Both the position numbers and the translations under genes were made by a program. From the NCBI GenBank assembly GCA_023664365.1, contig JAMPFR010000003.1:39161-103160 (forward strand): a DNA stretch of 64,000 nt, read 5' to 3'. The notes below the pieces were generated by a model. It did not search any database. It was given only the letters and a program-made list of their open reading frames with translations, and was not told the origin of the DNA. The stretch is from Acetatifactor muris (lineage in GTDB: Bacteria; Bacillota; Clostridia; Lachnospirales; Lachnospiraceae). This document shows, in pieces, positions 40,256-49,812 of this stretch. Positions within the stretch are counted from its first letter, which is position 1. Each line of letters starts with the position of its first letter.

Positions 40256-40438
40256 ATGGCAGAAGGTGAAATGTTAAAACTATCCGTCGAAGAATTTTCG
40301 CGAATACAAGGCTATATGTTATTAGTGGACAGCGAATCCGATGCCTATAAAGCAATGAAGATACGTTATACGGAATTGAAAGTTATACTTGCTGCGTCCG
40401 GTGTGAATCTTACTGAGATAGACAGGATAAAAGCATAA
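40256..40438 (+). CDS. 60-residue hypothetical protein
   Basis: Opens MAEGEMLKLSVEEFSRIQGYMLLVDSESDAYKAMKIRY; soluble, helical. It has its own promoter, GGGGG before the ATG at 40256 and a strong terminator right after the stop, which support a real gene. Function unknown. Confidence 0.65.
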   Translation: MAEGEMLKLSVEEFSRIQGYMLLVDSESDAYKAMKIRYTELKVILAASGVNLTEIDRIKA

Positions 40439-40440
40439 AA

Positions 40441-40469
40441 ATGTGGGCCCCGGGGCCCACATTTTTTTT
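40441..40469. terminator. Bidirectional terminator
   Basis: ATGTGGGCCCC (40441-40451) and GGGGCCCACAT (40452-40462) form an uninterrupted palindrome followed by eight T on the plus strand and A/T-rich sequence on the other. It serves the 60-residue gene and probably the convergent comFB-like gene. Confidence 0.9.
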
Positions 40470-40472
40470 ATT

Positions 40473-40787
40473 TTAACTATTTGCCGCATTCTCTTCCTTC
40501 TTTGGTGTGTTTCCCTGAGGGCCGGAAATATGCGGTGATTTTCCCACAACCTCGATTCCCTGGCTTACGGCCACCGTAACCTCAATATCTCTCTGTATCC
40601 GGTTGGACTCAAAGCGATACAGCACCTTTCCTTTCATCGATTGTACATACTGCGCCGGCAGACGATTTAAAGCATATGCCGCGATGTCCATTTTGCAGCG
40701 TTCACATTTACAGTAATCTGTATTCGGCCATAGATGGTCAATCTTCTCTAATACGGTTTCTTCCATTAAATTAATTAACCCTTCCAT
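40473..40787 (-). CDS. ComFB-like protein
   Basis: A 104-residue protein with the late competence ComFB pattern: INLMEETVLEKIDHLW, then a CKCERCKMDIAAYALNRLPAQYV core in which two Cys pairs could bind metal. Members of this family are common in Clostridia and cyanobacteria, and some are reported to bind cyclic dinucleotides. Start 40787 has GAGG upstream. Role in competence is not implied here. Confidence 0.8.
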   Translation of the reverse strand: MEGLINLMEETVLEKIDHLWPNTDYCKCERCKMDIAAYALNRLPAQYVQSMKGKVLYRFESNRIQRDIEVTVAVSQGIEVVGKSPHISGPQGNTPKKEENAANS

Positions 40788-40932
40788 ACCATTACCTCAT
40801 CTGCCTTTGTTTTATCCCGTCCGCTTGCCGCTTCGGGCAGCCGTATACCGCCTGTTTTCGCGCTTTAAGCCTTCTATCGCTTTATTATAACACTTTCCTC
40901 CGGCTTTCTCAATATTTTTTTCTTTTTTGCTC

Positions 40933-41847
40933 TCATTGCGGAACGGCTGCCGGAGAGCTTAAAGGAGAAATCATCTGCTCCCGGTATTTTCCCGGCGGAA
41001 CTCCAAAGGCTTTCCTGAAATTGCGCAGAAACGAAGAATAATCCGTAAAACCGGCATTCTGCCACGTCTCCGTCAGACTCTTTCCCCGCAGCAGCTCTCC
41101 GCTTGCCTGAATCAGTCGTTTATTCAGCACGAAATTGTGTACCGTCACCCCTGTCTGCTCCTTAAACTTACGCAAAAAATAATACTTGCTCAAATGTACA
41201 TAATCCGCCAGTTCCTCTACGGAAATCCCTCCGCCGATGTGCCGGTCAATATAATCCGCCACCTGCTCCACCATGGGATGAAATACCATGTTCTCCCGGG
41301 AAAAGCCGTATTCCCCGCAGGGGCACAGTACGTTCAGCCAGCCGAAAAGCAGGGTAAGACAGCCTCTGTCCAGTACCTGCTTTACTTCCGGCACAGGTAC
41401 ATCCGGCAGCTCCGCCATCACCAGCTTTAACAGATACCCCCGTAACATCTCCTCATAATAAATGGGAAAATGATAGGCGCAGGAATTCTGCCCGTGAAAG
41501 CAGGCACTCAGATCCATGCTCTCCCCGGACAGGCTCTGCAGCATCTCCCTCGTCACCCAAAGGATAATGCGCCGGGAAGAATCATGCTTTTTTTCAATAA
41601 AATGATACTTGTGCATCACATTACAGTCAATCAGCAGAAAATCGCCCTTTTTCATATGGTAGGTCTGATTTTCCAGCATGGAGGAATACTCGCCCTCCAG
41701 CACATAAATGATCTCATAAAAGCTGTGATAGTGGAATGCCAGGGCCCCCAGAGGCGCTCCCTGCTTCTCATAGACCTCATAGCCCTCCTGAATCATATAC
41801 TGCCGCTCATCTGTGGCCTCCAGCCGGTGCTTTTTTATCTCCCGCAT
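40933..41847 (-). CDS. AraC-family regulator, probably of uxuA-uxuB
   Basis: A 304-residue protein: N-terminal cupin-like sensor (HYHSFYEIIYVLEGEYSSMLENQTYHMKKGDFLLI) and C-terminal double helix-turn-helix (ISVEELADYVHLSKYYFLRKFKEQTGVTVHNFV and SLTETWQNAGFTDYSSFLRNFRKAFGVPPGKYR). It is divergent from uxuA with a 230-bp gap, so uronate-responsive control of uxuA-uxuB is likely. Start 41847 has GGGAG upstream. Confidence 0.88.
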   Translation of the reverse strand: MREIKKHRLEATDERQYMIQEGYEVYEKQGAPLGALAFHYHSFYEIIYVLEGEYSSMLENQTYHMKKGDFLLIDCNVMHKYHFIEKKHDSSRRIILWVTREMLQSLSGESMDLSACFHGQNSCAYHFPIYYEEMLRGYLLKLVMAELPDVPVPEVKQVLDRGCLTLLFGWLNVLCPCGEYGFSRENMVFHPMVEQVADYIDRHIGGGISVEELADYVHLSKYYFLRKFKEQTGVTVHNFVLNKRLIQASGELLRGKSLTETWQNAGFTDYSSFLRNFRKAFGVPPGKYREQMISPLSSPAAVPQ

Positions 41848-41974
41848 ACCGTTCTCCCTGTGTTGTGCTCTCCCCGCAGCCCTTTCTTTCCATGGTACCT
41901 TCTTGCGCAGCCTGCCCTTCACCGCTGTTTATACAATAGAGCAATTTTTACACTTTTTCAAGCAATTTATGGCA

Positions 41975-42003
41975 TTTTCATTCATTTAAATGTGCTTTAT
42001 AAT
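41975..42003 (+). promoter_or_regulatory. uxuA promoter
   Basis: TTTTCA (41975-41980), 17 bp, TATAAT (41998-42003). The weak -35 fits activation by an AraC protein. Confidence 0.5.
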
Positions 42004-42078
42004 CAAAATATGAACCCTCAAGATTCTTTACAGGCATACATCCGGAGGGAAAATTGCAAATTTCAGGAGGATAGTTCC

Positions 42079-43167
42079 ATGCAGATGACACTGCGCTGGT
42101 ACGGCAGCAAATACGACACGGTAACCTTAAAACAAATCCGCCAGATTCCCGGTGTGACAGGTGTGATCTCCACCCTGTACGGCACTACGCCCGGGGAAGT
42201 CTGGCAAATGGAAGACATTCTGGCTTTAAAAAAAGAAATTGAAGATGCGGGCCTGGAACTGGCAGGCATTGAAAGCGTAAATATCCATGACGCTATCAAG
42301 GTGGGCACTCCGGACAGGGAGCAGTACATTGACAATTATATCACTACCCTGGAACGGCTGGGACAGGCGGGCATCCATATGGTGTGCTACAATTTCATGC
42401 CGGTCTTCGACTGGACCCGCACAGAGCTTGCAAGGATGCGTCCCGATGGCTCCACGGTACTGGCCTACACCCAGGAAGCGGTGGACGCCCTGGATCCGGA
42501 AAAAATGTTTGAGTCCATTGCAGGAGACACCAACGGCACGGTAATGCCCGGCTGGGAGCCGGAACGCATGGCCCGGATCAAGGATCTTTTCGCAATGTAC
42601 AGGGACGTGGATGATGAGAAGCTTTTTGCCAACCTGAAATATTTTCTGGAGCGTATCATGCCCACCTGCGACAAATACGACATCAACATGGCCATCCACC
42701 CGGACGACCCTGCCTGGAGCGTGTTCGGCCTGCCCCGCATCATCATCAACAAGGCCAATATCCTGCGGATGATGCAAATGGTAGATAACCCGCACAACGG
42801 CGTGACCTTCTGCTCCGGCTCCTATGGCACCAACCTGGAAAACGACCTTCCCGACATGATTCGCTCCCTGAAGGGCCGCATCCACTTTGCACATGTGCGA
42901 AACCTGAAGTTCAACTCTCCCACGGACTTTGAGGAGTCCGCCCACCTGTCCGCCGACGGCACCTTTGACATGTATGAAATCATGCTGGCCCTCTATGACA
43001 TCGGCTTTACAGGGCCCATACGTCCCGACCACGGACGGATGATCTGGGATGAGGTGGCAATGCCCGGCTACGGCCTTTATGACAGAGCGCTGGGAGCCGC
43101 TTATCTGAACGGACTCTGGGAGGCCATTGACAAGCAGCACAAAAAAGGAGGACAAACATGGAATTAA
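42079..43167 (+). CDS. uxuA: Mannonate dehydratase
   Basis: A 362-residue UxuA: MQMTLRWYGSKYDTVTLKQIRQIPGVTGVISTLY, VCYNFMPVFDWTRTEL, NMAIHPDDPAWSVFGLPRI, FCSGSYGTNLEND, RIHFAHVRNLKF and RPDHGRMIWDE (metal ligands). It converts D-mannonate to 2-keto-3-deoxygluconate in glucuronate breakdown. CAGGAGG precedes the ATG; the end overlaps uxuB by 10 bp. Confidence 0.96.
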   Translation: MQMTLRWYGSKYDTVTLKQIRQIPGVTGVISTLYGTTPGEVWQMEDILALKKEIEDAGLELAGIESVNIHDAIKVGTPDREQYIDNYITTLERLGQAGIHMVCYNFMPVFDWTRTELARMRPDGSTVLAYTQEAVDALDPEKMFESIAGDTNGTVMPGWEPERMARIKDLFAMYRDVDDEKLFANLKYFLERIMPTCDKYDINMAIHPDDPAWSVFGLPRIIINKANILRMMQMVDNPHNGVTFCSGSYGTNLENDLPDMIRSLKGRIHFAHVRNLKFNSPTDFEESAHLSADGTFDMYEIMLALYDIGFTGPIRPDHGRMIWDEVAMPGYGLYDRALGAAYLNGLWEAIDKQHKKGGQTWN

Positions 43168-44780
43168 CAAGAAAAAGCATACAGGAACAGCGGGAGGCCT
43201 TCCTTCAGGCCGGTTACCGCCTTCCTGAATTTGAGTACGACAGGGTGAAAGCCGCCACGGACGCCGCTCCCACCTGGATTCACTTCGGGGCCGGCAATAT
43301 CTTCCGGGCTTTCCAGTGCAATGTACTGCAAAACCTGCTGAACCGGGGTGAGGCTGACACAGGGCTCATTGCCGTGGAAGGCTTTGACTATGAAATAATC
43401 GAAAAAATGTACTGGCCTCACGACAACCTGTCCATCCTGGCTACCCTGAAAGCCGACAATACAGTGGAAAAAACCATTGTGGGCAGTATTACCGAGTCCC
43501 TTATATTGGACAGTACCAACCAGTCACAGTACGACCGGTTAAAGCAGATTTTTGCCGCTCCTTCCCTGCAGATGGCAAGCTTTACCATTACGGAAAAGGG
43601 GTATGCCCTGACAGGAGCAGACGGCGCTCTGCTGCCTGCCGTTGCTGCTGATTATGCAGGCGGCCCCCAGGCTCCCGGCAGCTATCTGGGCAAGGTGGTG
43701 TCCCTGCTTTACAACCGCTATTTAAACGGCAGGCTTCCCATCGCCATGGTGAGCATGGATAACTGCTCCCACAACGGAGATAAGCTTGCGGAAGCCGTGC
43801 ATAACTTTGCCGACGCCTGGTGTAAAAACGGACTGGCAGAGGCCGGTTTTGCCGCTTATGTGAGAGATCCTGCCGCCGTGTCCTTCCCCTGGTCCATGAT
43901 TGACAAAATCACCCCCAGACCCGACGCAAAGGTGGAGGCGCTGCTGAACCGGGACGGCATTCAGGGCCTGAACGCTGCCGTCACCTCCAAAAACACCTAT
44001 GTGGCTCCCTTTGTCAATGCGGAGGAATGTGAATATCTGGTAATCGAAAACCTCTTTCCCAACGGGCGGCCCGCTCTGGAAAAGGGAGGCGTCATCTTTA
44101 CCGACAGGGAAACTGTGGATAAGGTAGAAAAGATGAAGGTCTGCACCTGCTTAAATCCCCTGCACACCGCTCTTGCCATTTACGGCTGCCTGCTCGGGTA
44201 TACACTGGTGTCCGAGGAGATGAAAAATCCGCTGTTAAGGCGCTTTGTAGAACGCATAGGCTATCAGGAGGGAATGCCTGTGGTAGTGGATCCGGGTATC
44301 CTGAATCCAAAAGAATTTCTGGATACGGTAGTACAGGTCCGCATTCCCAATCCCTTTATGCCGGACGCTCCCCAGCGCATTGCCACGGACACTTCCCAGA
44401 AGCTGGCTATCCGCTTTGGCGAGACCATCAAGGCCTACCGGGAACGCCCGGATCTGGACACAGCGGATTTAAAGCTGATTCCTCTGGTATTCGCAGGCTG
44501 GCTGCGATACCTGATGGCTTTGGATGACGAAGGAAAGCCTTTCACTCCCAGCAGCGATCCCCTGTTGGATACCGCCATGGCCTGTGTGGCAGACTATAGG
44601 CTGGATAACAGCCCTAAGGATCTGTCCCGTCTGGATTCCCTGCTGTCCAATGAAAAAATCTTTGGCGTGGATCTGACCGCCATTCACATGGACGGCCCGG
44701 TAAAGGAGTATTTTGCGGAACTGTCCTCCGGCGCGGGAGCCGTAAAAGCCACACTGGAGAAGGTGCTGGCGGAATCGTGA
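43158..44780 (+). CDS. uxuB: Fructuronate reductase / mannitol dehydrogenase family
   Basis: A 540-residue long-chain polyol dehydrogenase: IHFGAGNIFRAFQCNVLQ (NAD binding), VSMDNCSHNGDKL, VSFPWSMIDKITPRPD (catalytic Lys) and CLNPLHTALAIYG. Next to uxuA it should reduce fructuronate to mannonate. AAAGGAGG lies 6 bp before the ATG inside the uxuA end, so the two are coupled. Confidence 0.94.
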   Translation: MELTRKSIQEQREAFLQAGYRLPEFEYDRVKAATDAAPTWIHFGAGNIFRAFQCNVLQNLLNRGEADTGLIAVEGFDYEIIEKMYWPHDNLSILATLKADNTVEKTIVGSITESLILDSTNQSQYDRLKQIFAAPSLQMASFTITEKGYALTGADGALLPAVAADYAGGPQAPGSYLGKVVSLLYNRYLNGRLPIAMVSMDNCSHNGDKLAEAVHNFADAWCKNGLAEAGFAAYVRDPAAVSFPWSMIDKITPRPDAKVEALLNRDGIQGLNAAVTSKNTYVAPFVNAEECEYLVIENLFPNGRPALEKGGVIFTDRETVDKVEKMKVCTCLNPLHTALAIYGCLLGYTLVSEEMKNPLLRRFVERIGYQEGMPVVVDPGILNPKEFLDTVVQVRIPNPFMPDAPQRIATDTSQKLAIRFGETIKAYRERPDLDTADLKLIPLVFAGWLRYLMALDDEGKPFTPSSDPLLDTAMACVADYRLDNSPKDLSRLDSLLSNEKIFGVDLTAIHMDGPVKEYFAELSSGAGAVKATLEKVLAES

Positions 44781-44828
44781 GAAAGCAGATAACATCCGGA
44801 AAAAGTTCTGTGACGGCAGACAGATAAA

Positions 44829-44867
44829 AATCCGCAGTCCCTGTACGATATGCAGGGACTGCGGATT
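44829..44867. terminator. Bidirectional terminator
   Basis: A 15-bp stem with arms AATCCGCAGTCCCTG (44829-44843) and CAGGGACTGCGGATT (44853-44867), 9-nt loop. The minus-strand side is followed by TTTTATC; it separates uxuB from the convergent coiled-coil gene. Confidence 0.85.
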
Positions 44868-44881
44868 CTTACGAAAACCCT

Positions 44882-46114
44882 TTAATTTCCTTGCCTGTGT
44901 CCGACCTGTTCTTCCTCCCCCTCTTCCTCAGCCTGCTCTTCCAGGTTATCTTCCCTCTCCTGCGGGATCCTGTCCACATCATTGCGCTCGTCGATCAACT
45001 TCTGTACCTCTTCTGCCAGTTCCCGGGATTCCTTGTCCAGACTACCCTGCCGCGCTTCTCCAAGGGCGGCGTCAACCGCCGAAAGCATCATGCTCTCTTT
45101 GGTCTGCTGCATCCCATTCAGCGGGTCGTCTGCAATATGCTGTATTTTCAGGTCACTCACATCCCGTAAAACCTGCAGTCCAAAGGCTCTGAAATTTTTC
45201 ACATTATCATAATTCAGCGCCATGCCTTCCTGAAAACTCTCCATCATCTCCGCAAGATCCTTATTTGAGAAAGCCTCGTCGTCAAAAGCCGCCCTGATAT
45301 TTGCACTTTCCCTGAGTACATTCCGGGTAATGGAATCCGCCGTGTCAAGGAACCAGTGTCCTGAATCTTCGATTGCGCCCAACAACTCCTCCACGCCCAT
45401 TTCACGATTCACGGAAGAGGTCATAAACTGCGTTGCCGAACCCCGGAGTACGTCGCTCACGGAATTTCCTGCACCAGATGCGTCAATGCTGCTCCCGTCG
45501 TCCCCCGCTTCGCCGTTCTCCTGCTCGTTCTCCGCCTTCTCCGCCTCTTCCATGGTCTTGAGCAGCGTCAGCAGATCCCGGTTATTTTCATCCACCTCTT
45601 CTTTATACTGAGCCGCCTGCATGGCAAGCTGCTGTGCTTCTCTGGCCCGTCTCTGCCCTTCCTCCGTCTGGAACTGCTTCTGGCTCTGCATAGCCTCCCG
45701 CAATTCCCGCTCTTCATCGAGCGTCTTTTCCATCAGTTCCGCATCATAGATCACCTTGCGCATTTCCATTTTTCCGTTATAGGAAGTGTTATATTCCGTT
45801 ATCTGCTTATCGATCTCATTCAGCTTCTCCCGGTATCCGTCTCTGATCTCCTTATCAAGCTCAGCCGCCTCCTGCTGTCTGAGCAGCTTTCTCTCCTCCC
45901 TGACGCTCCGGGTGCTGCCGGACTCAGTTTCTGCCTGAGCCGCCTGCTGTCTGCTCAAGCTTCTCCCCTCCCGGGAGATCGTTACCCTGCACTCAGGGCC
46001 GAACCTGTCGCTGTCTTCTGCCTGCGCCTGACGGATGCCCGAAAGGCTGTTTCCCTGCATCACCTGTCCTGCCGCCAGACCTGCGGCGTTGATCATGATC
46101 GATTCTACCTGCAT
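44882..46114 (-). CDS. Coiled-coil protein of unknown function
   Basis: A 410-residue soluble protein, rich in Glu, Gln, Arg and Lys. It is almost all heptad-like helix (REERKLLRQQEAAELDKEIRDGYREKLNEIDKQI and further), with a short Gly/Ser break near the middle and an acidic C-terminal tail. No signal peptide or span. Start 46114 has GGAGGGATCAGGG upstream. I recognise no family. Confidence 0.7.
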   Translation of the reverse strand: MQVESIMINAAGLAAGQVMQGNSLSGIRQAQAEDSDRFGPECRVTISREGRSLSRQQAAQAETESGSTRSVREERKLLRQQEAAELDKEIRDGYREKLNEIDKQITEYNTSYNGKMEMRKVIYDAELMEKTLDEERELREAMQSQKQFQTEEGQRRAREAQQLAMQAAQYKEEVDENNRDLLTLLKTMEEAEKAENEQENGEAGDDGSSIDASGAGNSVSDVLRGSATQFMTSSVNREMGVEELLGAIEDSGHWFLDTADSITRNVLRESANIRAAFDDEAFSNKDLAEMMESFQEGMALNYDNVKNFRAFGLQVLRDVSDLKIQHIADDPLNGMQQTKESMMLSAVDAALGEARQGSLDKESRELAEEVQKLIDERNDVDRIPQEREDNLEEQAEEEGEEEQVGHRQGN

Positions 46115-46244
46115 ACCCTGATCCCTCCAGTCCATTGAATATCTGCTGCAATTCCATTTGCATGGCATATGTATACTTATATATCGTCCGTTTCAGGGAG
46201 GTTCTTAATCGCTTTTTAGTAAGCTAAATACTCATCACCTATTA

Positions 46245-48671
46245 CTAATTTGCCGTAGGATAATAAAAAGTAATGGCCGCAACTCCGTCATCCTTCATCA
46301 TCAATGCCATGAAAACCGGCAGGGTATCCGGATCCTGCTCTATGTCCGCAATCATTACATAATCGAACCGGCTGTCCCAGTAATATTCCTCCGCCTCGCC
46401 ATACTCCCATTCTTCAGCCATCCACCTGTAACTCCTTGGATAAGCCGCGGGGTTCCACCACATAGCGTCCCCTGTACCGTTTACAGCATTCCGGCTCGTA
46501 TTCTCTATCCACATATCGGGATAGAGTTCCAGCACTTCGCCTTTCGTCATTCCTACCGAAATCCCGTTTGCCAGCGAATACTCCCCACTGACAATGGCAT
46601 ACGCGAAGCACTCCGCGTCCTCTGCCTCCTGAAAGTCATATTTACCATAATAATATTCCACACCGTCTATCAATATGGTATACCAGACTCCCTGTGATGC
46701 TCCGGGAAGCGATCCCTGTAACTGCTCCAGCAGAGTTCCTGTCTCCATGGCTGCTGCAAAGTCATACTGCTTTATCTGCGGGGCAACCTCAACCTCCTCC
46801 GGCGCAAAGGTCTGCATTCTGACCGACTCCGGATCTGCATTTTCTGTGCGGCTCCCCGAAAGGTCGCCCGCCTGCGGGAAGGATTCCCCGGCGTCTTCCG
46901 GTAAAGTCTCCTGAGATGCCGCATTTGCTCCCCAGGTGTAGCCCAGCAGCCGTTCTTCCCAGCCGCCGCCCCAGTAATCATATATCATCTGCATATCTTC
47001 AATATACCAGCCCTCCGGTGTATAGGAGCAGTCTATGCATTTCACACTCTCCGTCCATGCGTCTACAAAAGCGATCAGCCGGAGCATGGTCTTGCCGTCC
47101 TCCTCGATGATCATTGCACCCATACCGGCAAAATCCCCGTATTCCGACCCAAAGCCGGCCGGCTGGGCGGTGGAATATTCATCGTCCGGCCTATCCCCGC
47201 CTGTGTAATTTTCCCAGCCCGTCCATTCCAGCTCCAGATCCGGATTCTGTATAAAATTACCGGGGTATTCCACCAGTTCCGGTTTCCCCGCCTCATCCGT
47301 CTGCACATGCAGCACCGTGATTTCGCTTCCCCCGTAGGTGCTTCCCCTGGCAGTTTTGATCAAAACAATATCAGCGGCTCCATTCCCGCTCAGGTCTCCC
47401 GTCACAAGATAAGATTCCCAATAATCCGGATAGCTTATCCAGGCAGTCTCTCCGTCGGCAAATCTTACGCTCACCTGCGTGTCTGCGTAATCTCCGGATA
47501 CATTATCCGAAACATATACTCTTTCCGCTTCTCCGTCCCCGTTTACATCTGTCCTCACTTCAAAACCATCGTCAATGACTATTTCCCTTTTTGCATACAC
47601 CCTGCCGCCGCTTTGCAGCTGAAGGACACAGCCAAGTACCAGCGCCAGGATGCAAACGCCCCCGGCCAGCAGGATACCGTTCTTTTTCTTTCCCCCGTTG
47701 AAAATACTGTCAAATCTCCGTTTCAGGAATTTCACCCCGTTCACATAGCCGGTGGAAACGGCGCTTCCCTTATACCGGCTTTTCTCAACCCAGGACATAA
47801 TCACATCACTGTATTCCTTTCGGGTCTCTCCGGACGCCAGCGACACCACTTCCTCGTCGCAGGCAATTTCCATATCCTGCTCCGCAGCTCTCCGCAGAAG
47901 CCAGACAAGGGGATTAAACCAGTGAATGATGTTCACTGCCAGTAAAAACAGTCTCCAGAAAACATCATGATTTCTGCAGTGAATCACCTCATGCTTCAAA
48001 ATAAACCGCAAATCCTTCTCCTGCAGGGCGTCGTCCGGCAAAACGATAATACTTCCGAATACACCGGTGGTAAAGGGGCCTTCCGTGGAACCCTGCATGA
48101 TGCGCAGCTGAGGAAGGTTCTTCAGCTTACACTCGGCAGCCGTCTCTCCCATCAGCTTCCACACATGCCCGTTTACACATTCACTGCTCCAGCGTCTGAT
48201 CCTGCTCCGCATCCTCCAATATCCGGCTGTATACCATACTGCCAGTAATATGCCTACGCAGGCCCACGCAATAAAGATCACATCCGTCACTGTCAGCTCC
48301 GCTTCAGGAACGGCCGGAGCATTCTGCACATAAGAATTCTGTACGGACAGATTTTGTCCGGGCTGGCTCTGCAGGGGCTGACCCTGCACAGACTGCTGCG
48401 GGACTGTCAGCTCCTGCTCTCCGGCATGATCCGCCGTCCCGCTTTCAGACCTCCGCAGCACATAATCAGGGATTTCCGCCGTATAGGCTCCCGGAAAACG
48501 GAACAGCTGAAAAGGTATTAAAAGACAGAAGGCCATAAAAATCCATATTCCTTTTCTGCACTTTGCGCTGTAATGTTTTCTGCTGAAGCCCAGTATAATT
48601 GCCGCCGCGGCAATACTCACCCCCACTACTGCCGAGGTGTTTAAAATGCCAATCATAAGCTCCCCCATCAT
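46245..48671 (-). CDS. BlaR1-type M56 peptidase with FG-GAP-like extracellular region
   Basis: An 808-residue membrane protein. Spans flank an M56 metalloprotease domain with zinc motif HEVIHCRNHD (about 240) and EIACDEEVV. A further span (ILLAGGVCILALVLGCVLQ) leads to about 440 extracellular residues in which DVNGDGEAERVYVSD and TGDLSGNGAADIVLI resemble FG-GAP/VCBS calcium-binding repeats, in place of the penicillin-binding sensor of BlaR1. It overlaps the upstream blaI-like gene by 4 bp. On stimulus it probably cleaves the repressor; stimulus unknown. Confidence 0.85.
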   Translation of the reverse strand: MMGELMIGILNTSAVVGVSIAAAAIILGFSRKHYSAKCRKGIWIFMAFCLLIPFQLFRFPGAYTAEIPDYVLRRSESGTADHAGEQELTVPQQSVQGQPLQSQPGQNLSVQNSYVQNAPAVPEAELTVTDVIFIAWACVGILLAVWYTAGYWRMRSRIRRWSSECVNGHVWKLMGETAAECKLKNLPQLRIMQGSTEGPFTTGVFGSIIVLPDDALQEKDLRFILKHEVIHCRNHDVFWRLFLLAVNIIHWFNPLVWLLRRAAEQDMEIACDEEVVSLASGETRKEYSDVIMSWVEKSRYKGSAVSTGYVNGVKFLKRRFDSIFNGGKKKNGILLAGGVCILALVLGCVLQLQSGGRVYAKREIVIDDGFEVRTDVNGDGEAERVYVSDNVSGDYADTQVSVRFADGETAWISYPDYWESYLVTGDLSGNGAADIVLIKTARGSTYGGSEITVLHVQTDEAGKPELVEYPGNFIQNPDLELEWTGWENYTGGDRPDDEYSTAQPAGFGSEYGDFAGMGAMIIEEDGKTMLRLIAFVDAWTESVKCIDCSYTPEGWYIEDMQMIYDYWGGGWEERLLGYTWGANAASQETLPEDAGESFPQAGDLSGSRTENADPESVRMQTFAPEEVEVAPQIKQYDFAAAMETGTLLEQLQGSLPGASQGVWYTILIDGVEYYYGKYDFQEAEDAECFAYAIVSGEYSLANGISVGMTKGEVLELYPDMWIENTSRNAVNGTGDAMWWNPAAYPRSYRWMAEEWEYGEAEEYYWDSRFDYVMIADIEQDPDTLPVFMALMMKDDGVAAITFYYPTAN

Positions 48672-49051
48672 TCTTCTCCTCCTTCCTTTTCCAGAGAATC
48701 AAGATAGGCTCTCAATTCCGTTATCTCCTTTCCGGAAATTCTTTTCCCCTTGCAGAGGTGGGCAATCAGGTTTGTGGCAGAGCTGTCATAGAGCTTTTCC
48801 AAAAAGGAAGCGCTCTCCTGAAACTTATACTCATCCTGTGACACAACAGCGGAGTAATAATTTGTGCGGGTGCTTCTGTCACAATACACATACCCCTTGT
48901 CAACCATCCTTGCCAGAAACGTCATCAGCCCCGCCAGCTTCCAGTCATATTTTCCCTTCACCCTGTCCAAAATCTCGTTGGAAGTCATGGGGGCTTCCCG
49001 GCTCCACAGAACCTTCATAATTTCAAATTCCGAATCCGATAATTTTCTCAT
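48668..49051 (-). CDS. BlaI/MecI-family repressor
   Basis: A 127-residue winged-helix protein: LSDSEFEIMKVLWSREAPMTSNEILDRV, WKLAGLMTFLARMVDKGYVYCDR and the dimer helices SASFLEKLYDSSATNLIAHLCKGKRIS. It controls the BlaR1-like gene it overlaps. No beta-lactamase is in the window, so the regulon is unknown. No strong ribosome binding site is seen before 49051 (AGGACAGGCGTAC). Confidence 0.92.
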   Translation of the reverse strand: MRKLSDSEFEIMKVLWSREAPMTSNEILDRVKGKYDWKLAGLMTFLARMVDKGYVYCDRSTRTNYYSAVVSQDEYKFQESASFLEKLYDSSATNLIAHLCKGKRISGKEITELRAYLDSLEKEGGEE

Positions 49052-49102
49052 TGTACGCCTGTCCTTTCACTTATTTCATCAGCTGATTAACAATTATGCT
49101 AT

Positions 49103-49132
49103 CATTATACATAATGTTAATGTTATTGTCAA
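49103..49132 (-). promoter_or_regulatory. blaI-like promoter and operator
   Basis: Minus-strand consensus TTGACA (49127-49132), 17 bp, TATAAT (49104-49109). A dyad CATTAT/ATAATG (49103-49116) overlies the -10 and may be the repressor site. Confidence 0.75.
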
Positions 49133-49155
49133 TGATAAAGTTTGCTTTCATGTAT

Positions 49156-49812
49156 TCAACTATCGCTGTTTCTTCCAAAGATCCTGCTGTATCCGTAATT
49201 TAATCTCAAATCTGCAACCCTGTTAGGGCAGCCTGTGCTGCTGCACTCCGGACAAATGCCTCCGCACTGTATTTCCTCATTCTGTGTCAGCTCCGCCACA
49301 AACGCCACGCTCTTTTGTGGCAGCAGACAGAACGCCTCGTTACAAACCACCGGCGTGGAAAGATTCTTCAGTATCCGAGACAGCTGCTCCAGCGGAAATG
49401 CCTTTTCAGCGCCCGGAAAATGATATCTGGCCACATGCCGGGAACATTTTTCCCGGACAGATTGATTGTACGCCTTATATGCGCACATCAGCAGTTCGCC
49501 GGCCAATGCCTCCAGCATATAACATTCGCACAATAATCCCTTTTGAGCAAAGTCCTCCTGCAGACAGTCTATCCCTTCTCCCAGAGTCATAACCACATCC
49601 TCATAGGTCACGGGTGAATCCGCCCCACTGTCCAAAATGCAGGATCTCCCCGCTGTCCAAAATGCCTCCCTGCGGATAAGCGGAAGCATTTGCTGCGCAA
49701 CTGCCCGAAGCTCCGGCTGCTGCCTCTCCTCATAATGAAATTTTTTTCCCACCTTCTCCAAGAAAGAAGGTTTTACCACAGCATCCGCTAGATCTGTAAA
49801 AAAAGCAGTCAC
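49156..49812 (-). CDS. MetH activation-domain-like protein
   Basis: A 218-residue protein resembling stand-alone B12-dependent methionine synthase reactivation domains: VVMTLGEGIDCL, YMLEALAGELLMCAYKAYN, RYHFPGAEKAFPLEQLSRILKNL, then a Cys-rich end CGGICPECSSTGCPNR. It may reduce or rebind cob(II)alamin of a corrinoid protein. It follows cobO with no gap and closes the cobalamin block. The N-terminal motif is divergent, so substrate is open. Confidence 0.6.
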   Translation of the reverse strand: MTAFFTDLADAVVKPSFLEKVGKKFHYEERQQPELRAVAQQMLPLIRREAFWTAGRSCILDSGADSPVTYEDVVMTLGEGIDCLQEDFAQKGLLCECYMLEALAGELLMCAYKAYNQSVREKCSRHVARYHFPGAEKAFPLEQLSRILKNLSTPVVCNEAFCLLPQKSVAFVAELTQNEEIQCGGICPECSSTGCPNRVADLRLNYGYSRIFGRNSDS

